Positions 60,394-64,000 of a stretch of DNA of 64,000 bases are shown here, in pieces (position 1 is the stretch's first letter; each line of letters starts with the position of its first letter). The translations under genes and the position numbers were made by a program. Source of the DNA: an uncultured Massilia sp. (GTDB taxonomy: Bacteria; Pseudomonadota; Gammaproteobacteria; Burkholderiales; Burkholderiaceae); contig CAMLMV010000001.1 in assembly GCA_946481275.1 (NCBI GenBank), forward strand, positions 1 to 64,000. The letters run 5' to 3'. The notes under the pieces are model-generated. The model searched no databases. It saw only the letters and a list, made by a program, of their open reading frames with translations, and was not told where the DNA came from.

Positions 60394-63075
60394 ATGAGGA
60401 AGCCTTTATTGGCGCTCGCGCTGTCGTGTGCGTTCGCCGCGCACGCGGCCGAGCCATCCGCGACGTTCGCCGACGTCGCCCGGCACCTGCAAGCCCCGCC
60501 GCCCGACGCGCGTCCCATGATGCGCTGGTGGTGGTTCGGTCCCGCCGTCGAAAAATCCGAACTGGAACGCGAGATCCTCGCGATGAAGGCCGGCGGCATC
60601 GGCGGTTTCGAGATCCAGCCCGTGTACCCGATGGAGCTCGACGATGCCGCGCGCGGCATCCGCAACGTGCCGTATCTCTCTCCCGAATTCCTCGATGCGG
60701 TGAGCTTCGCCAACCGCACGGGCCGCGCCAACGGCATGCGCGTCGACATGACGCTGGCCAGCGGCTGGCCGTATGGCGGTCCGCACGTCACGGTCGGCGA
60801 GGCGGCGTCGCGCCTGCGCCAGGACGTCGTGGACGTGCCGGCCGGCGCGGCGGGCTTCGCACTGCCGGCTGTCATGAACGGCGAACAGCTGATCGCGGCC
60901 TTCGTCGGCACGGGCGTCGATCCGGCGTCCCTGAAACCGCTGCAGCTACAGACCGGTGCGGACGGGCGCGCGGCGATCGCGCCGGCCGATGCGCCGCGCA
61001 AGGTCGTCGTCTACATCGCCAGCCGCACGGGCCAGCAGGTCAAGCGCGCGGCGCTGGGCGCGGAAGGCTTCGTGCTCGATCACCTGAGCCGCAAGGCTGT
61101 CGACCATCATCTCGCCATCGTCGCCGAGCCCCTGATGAAAGCATTCGGCGACGCGCCGCCATATGCCGTGTTCTCGGACAGCCTGGAGGTCTACAACACC
61201 GACTGGACCGACGACTTCGCGGCGGAGTTCAAGCGGCGGCGCGGCTACGACATCGTGCCGCACCTGCCGGCCGTATTCACGGGACAGGGGCCGGACGCTC
61301 CCGCCCTGCGCCGCGACTGGGCGCTGACGCAGACGGAGCTCGTGGGCGAGCGCTACCTGACGCGGATCGACGACTGGGCGAAGAAACACGGCACGCAATT
61401 CCGCTCGCAGACGTATGGCGAGCCGGCCGTGTCGCTGTCGAGCAACCGCCTCGTCGCGCTGCCGGAAGGAGAAGGTCCGCAGTTCCGCGAATTCTCGTTC
61501 ACGCGTCTCGCCACGTCGGCGGGGCATTTGTACGGCCGGCCCGTGATCTCGGCGGAGACGTGGACGTGGCTGCATTCGCCCGCGTTCGCCGCGACGCCGC
61601 TGGACATGAAGGCGGAAGCGGACCGCATGCTGCTCGAAGGCGTGAACCAGTTCGTCGGCCACGGCTGGCCGTACACGCCGCCGGGCACGATCGAGCCGGG
61701 CTACGCATTCTATGCGGCCGCCGTGTTCAACGACCACAACCCGTGGTGGAACGTGATGCCGCAAGTGACGGGCTATCTGACGCGCATGAGCTGGCTGATG
61801 CGCCAGGGCGCGCCCGCGAACCAGGTCGCCGTGCTGCTGCCGAACGACGATGTGTACGCGGCCCTCGTGCCGGGCAAGGTGTCGTTGTCGGCCGAGATGC
61901 ACCGCTACGTGACGCCGGCGCTGACGGCGCAGATCCTCGACGCGGGCCAGAACCTCGACTATATCGATGCCGAAGCGATCCTCGCGCTGGGCGTTCGTTA
62001 CCCCGTGCTCGTGCTGCCGCACGTGACGCGGCTCGCGCCCGAGGTGATCGACAGGCTGGCGGCCTATGTGCGCGGCGGTGGGCACATCGTCGCCGTGGGT
62101 GGCCCGCCGTCGCTGGCGCCCGGGTATGTCGATGCGGCGCGCGTGTCGGCGACCGTGGCGGCGAAGGCGAAGGCGCTGTTCGCACATCCGAACGTGCGCG
62201 CCGTCGCGAACGACGATGCCGTCGGCGCCGCGCTGCGGGCCGTGCTGGCGCCGGACCTTAAGCTGTCGGCGCAAGCGTCCGACGTCGGCTTCGTGCGCCG
62301 CAAGCTGCGCGACGCGGACATCTATTTCATCGCCAATACGGGCAACCGGCCCGTGCACGCGCAGGCGTCGTTCGGCGCCAAACGCAAGACGGCCGCGTGG
62401 ATCGACCCCGATAGCGGCCGTATGACGGCGGCCGCCGTGCCGGCGTCGCTCGACCTGGCGCCGTACGAATCGCGCGTGCTCGTGCTGGCGGACGCGCTGC
62501 CGTCGTTGCCGGCGCCCGTCGCCGCAACGGCGGAGATCATGGACCTGGGCCGCGACTGGCGCCTGCGCTTCCCCGGCCGGGCGCAGGGACAACGGCTGGC
62601 TGCGCTGCGTTCGTGGACCGATGACGAGGCGACGCGGTATTTCTCGGGCGTCGCCTCGTACGAAAAAGACGTCGAGCTCACGGCGGCGCAGCTGCGGTCG
62701 CCCCGCATGGTGCTCGACTTCGGTTCCGGCACGCCGCTGGAATCGGCGCCGAAAGTCCCGGCCGGCATGCGCGCGATGTATGACAGTCCCGTGCGCGAGG
62801 CGGCGCAGGTCCATGTGAACGGCCGTTACGTGGGCGCCGTGTGGCATCCGCCGTATGCCGTCGACGTCACGGGCTACCTGCAGCCGGGCCGCAACCGTAT
62901 CGAAGTGCGCGTCGCGAATCTCGCGCTGAATGCGCTGGCGGGCCACGCGCTGCCGGATTACCGGCTGCTGTCGGCGCGCTACGGCCAGCGCTTCGTCCCG
63001 CAGGACACGGCCCTGATCGCGCCGCAGCCGGCGGGCCTGCTGGGCCCCGTCAAGCTGCTGGGCGCGCGCCAATGA
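60394..63075 (+). CDS. GH106 alpha-L-rhamnosidase
   Basis: 893 residues with signal peptide (about 1-20, ending AAHAAE). PMMRWWWFGPAVEKSELEREI and GGIGGFEIQPVYP near the N terminus are hallmarks of GH106, an inverting alpha-L-rhamnosidase family with a distorted barrel and additional beta-sandwich domains; the C-terminal region (about 700-890) fits a galactose-binding-like domain. It would release terminal rhamnose from RG-I oligomers in the periplasm. The start follows CCGGAG. The gene lies 40 bp behind rhaI and 19 bp before GH105, so co-expression with rhamnose catabolism is expected. Confidence 0.88.
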   Translation: MRKPLLALALSCAFAAHAAEPSATFADVARHLQAPPPDARPMMRWWWFGPAVEKSELEREILAMKAGGIGGFEIQPVYPMELDDAARGIRNVPYLSPEFLDAVSFANRTGRANGMRVDMTLASGWPYGGPHVTVGEAASRLRQDVVDVPAGAAGFALPAVMNGEQLIAAFVGTGVDPASLKPLQLQTGADGRAAIAPADAPRKVVVYIASRTGQQVKRAALGAEGFVLDHLSRKAVDHHLAIVAEPLMKAFGDAPPYAVFSDSLEVYNTDWTDDFAAEFKRRRGYDIVPHLPAVFTGQGPDAPALRRDWALTQTELVGERYLTRIDDWAKKHGTQFRSQTYGEPAVSLSSNRLVALPEGEGPQFREFSFTRLATSAGHLYGRPVISAETWTWLHSPAFAATPLDMKAEADRMLLEGVNQFVGHGWPYTPPGTIEPGYAFYAAAVFNDHNPWWNVMPQVTGYLTRMSWLMRQGAPANQVAVLLPNDDVYAALVPGKVSLSAEMHRYVTPALTAQILDAGQNLDYIDAEAILALGVRYPVLVLPHVTRLAPEVIDRLAAYVRGGGHIVAVGGPPSLAPGYVDAARVSATVAAKAKALFAHPNVRAVANDDAVGAALRAVLAPDLKLSAQASDVGFVRRKLRDADIYFIANTGNRPVHAQASFGAKRKTAAWIDPDSGRMTAAAVPASLDLAPYESRVLVLADALPSLPAPVAATAEIMDLGRDWRLRFPGRAQGQRLAALRSWTDDEATRYFSGVASYEKDVELTAAQLRSPRMVLDFGSGTPLESAPKVPAGMRAMYDSPVREAAQVHVNGRYVGAVWHPPYAVDVTGYLQPGRNRIEVRVANLALNALAGHALPDYRLLSARYGQRFVPQDTALIAPQPAGLLGPVKLLGARQ

Positions 63076-63094
63076 CAACGACAGGAGACAACAT

Positions 63095-64000
63095 ATGACG
63101 ACCCGCCGACTCACCCTGCTGGCCGCCGGCGTCGCGCTGGCGCTGCCGGCGTTCGCGCAGACGGCCGGCTACCCGCAGCCCACGCCCGCCATGCAGGCCA
63201 TCATCGACAAGGACATCAGCCGCCATTTCGGCGACGCGCCGGCCGATGCGGGCCCGCTCGCGACGGACCTGTCGCCCGAACTTGCGCCTGCGGCCATCGA
63301 CAAGGCGCTGCGCAAGGTGGCCGACTGGCAGCTCGCGCGCTCGCAGCCTTACTTCTCGCGCATCTGGACGGAGAGCGTGATGTACACGGGCTTCATGGCC
63401 GCTTCCGAGGCCACCGGCGATACGAAATACCGCGACGCGATGCTCGCGATGGCGCGCCACTTCGATTTCCAGGAGCGCGACCGCCTGCCGAACGCGGACG
63501 ACCTGTCGATCGCCCAGACCTACCTCGACCTGTACTTCCAGGAGAAGAACCCGGGCATGCTGCGCCTGACGAAGGCCGAGATGGACGACCTGCTGCCGCT
63601 GGCGACGCTCAAACCCAACGATCCCCGCATCCCGTGGTGGTGGTGCGACGCGCTGTTCATGGCGCCGCCCGTGTGGGCCAGGATGTTCAAGGCGACGGGC
63701 GAGCGTAAATACCTCGACTACATGCACGTGAACTGGAAGCGCACGTACGATCTCCTGTACGACAGGGAGGAACACCTGTACGCGCGCGACGCCAGCTACA
63801 AGGACAAGCGCGAGGCGAACGGGAAGAAGATCTTCTGGTCGCGCGGCGAAGGCTGGGTGATGGGCGGCCTGGCGCGCGTGCTGGACTACGTGCCGGCCGA
63901 CGATCCGCAGCGCGGCTTCTATGTGCAGCAGCTGCGCGAGATGTCGGCGAAAATCGCGTCGCTGCAGGGCGCGGACGGCCTGTGGCATGCGGGCCTGCTC
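63095..64000 (+). CDS. GH105 unsaturated rhamnogalacturonyl hydrolase, 3' end outside window
   Basis: First 302 residues visible. A signal peptide (about 1-21, ending AFAQ) precedes the (alpha/alpha)6-barrel. IPWWWCDALFMAPPVW with Asp185 is the conserved GH105 (YteR-like) motif with its catalytic Asp, and FWSRGEGWVMGGLARVL is the second. The enzyme removes the 4,5-unsaturated galacturonyl residue left by RG lyases from the non-reducing end, after which GH106 can remove rhamnose. The ATG follows GGAGACAACAT. Continues beyond the window. Confidence 0.9.
   Translation, partial: MTTRRLTLLAAGVALALPAFAQTAGYPQPTPAMQAIIDKDISRHFGDAPADAGPLATDLSPELAPAAIDKALRKVADWQLARSQPYFSRIWTESVMYTGFMAASEATGDTKYRDAMLAMARHFDFQERDRLPNADDLSIAQTYLDLYFQEKNPGMLRLTKAEMDDLLPLATLKPNDPRIPWWWCDALFMAPPVWARMFKATGERKYLDYMHVNWKRTYDLLYDREEHLYARDASYKDKREANGKKIFWSRGEGWVMGGLARVLDYVPADDPQRGFYVQQLREMSAKIASLQGADGLWHAGLL

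Noticed and set aside
59001..63114. Long minus-strand frames opposite rhaI, GH106 and GH105
   Set aside because: Antisense shadows with biased composition; plus-strand genes are well supported.
1..64000. tRNA, rRNA, CRISPR array, insertion sequence or transposase
   Set aside because: None was recognised on either strand by eye; short non-coding RNAs cannot be excluded without a covariance search.

Overview
The window is high-GC, densely packed proteobacterial DNA. It most resembles a betaproteobacterium of the Massilia/Duganella group (Oxalobacteraceae). This is inferred from the protein types and from the absence of SusD-like partners next to the TonB-dependent receptors; no rRNA or tRNA gene was seen to test it. 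The theme is plant pectin, above all rhamnogalacturonan I (RG-I) and its arabinan and galactan side chains, together with catabolism of the released D-galacturonate and L-rhamnose.

Layout. 1-7.4 kb: an oxidative galacturonate module (kdgD, partial; udh; an FCD-type GntR regulator with a perfect palindromic operator), a TonB-dependent receptor and a chemoreceptor. 7.4-23.2 kb: a PL9 pectate lyase translationally coupled to a PEP-CTERM-like protein, a GH2 enzyme followed by its own GntR regulator, a Sel1-repeat protein, a receptor + GH2 pair, and a GH43 arabinofuranosidase. 23.3-38.2 kb: mostly housekeeping or accessory genes. These are a PspA/DUF2491 (yjfJ/yjfK-like) operon beside a CII-like regulator, a second GH43, a three-gene predicted protease operon (S41, HExxH peptidase, LspA), a beta-helix protein, GNAT, TfoX-like, PhzF, a chimeric gene remnant, a LuxR regulator, a GT9 glycosyltransferase and a VOC protein. 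38.2-46.7 kb: a pectin locus of a TonB receptor divergent from a coupled GH28-GH35 pair, the GH35 carrying an extra N-terminal propeller-like domain. 46.8-49.6 kb: a PAS-GGDEF-EAL protein and a VOC gene in a lower-GC patch. 49.7-64 kb: the rhamnose locus, rhaRSTPQK on the minus strand and rhaD-rhaI-GH106-GH105 on the plus strand (the last gene runs off the window).

How it fits together. Extracellular or periplasmic PL9, GH28, GH2, GH35, GH43, GH105 and GH106 would dismantle pectin, and three TonB receptors would import oligomers. Galacturonate would be oxidised by Udh to galactarate and dehydrated/decarboxylated by KdgD. Rhamnose would enter by the RhaSTPQ ABC importer and go through RhaI, RhaK and the bifunctional RhaD. 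Putting GH106 and GH105 directly behind rhaDI ties RG-I backbone hydrolysis to rhamnose control.

Most unusual items: an intact 176-codon frame that reads as three fused gene fragments (GlxA-type regulator, isoquinoline oxidoreductase small subunit, its cytochrome-like subunit); the propeller-GH35 fusion; the PL9/PEP-CTERM coupling; the protease operon; and four related half-sites in the rhaR-rhaD divergent promoter region. Statements on family membership come from motif recognition by eye; no database search was run.
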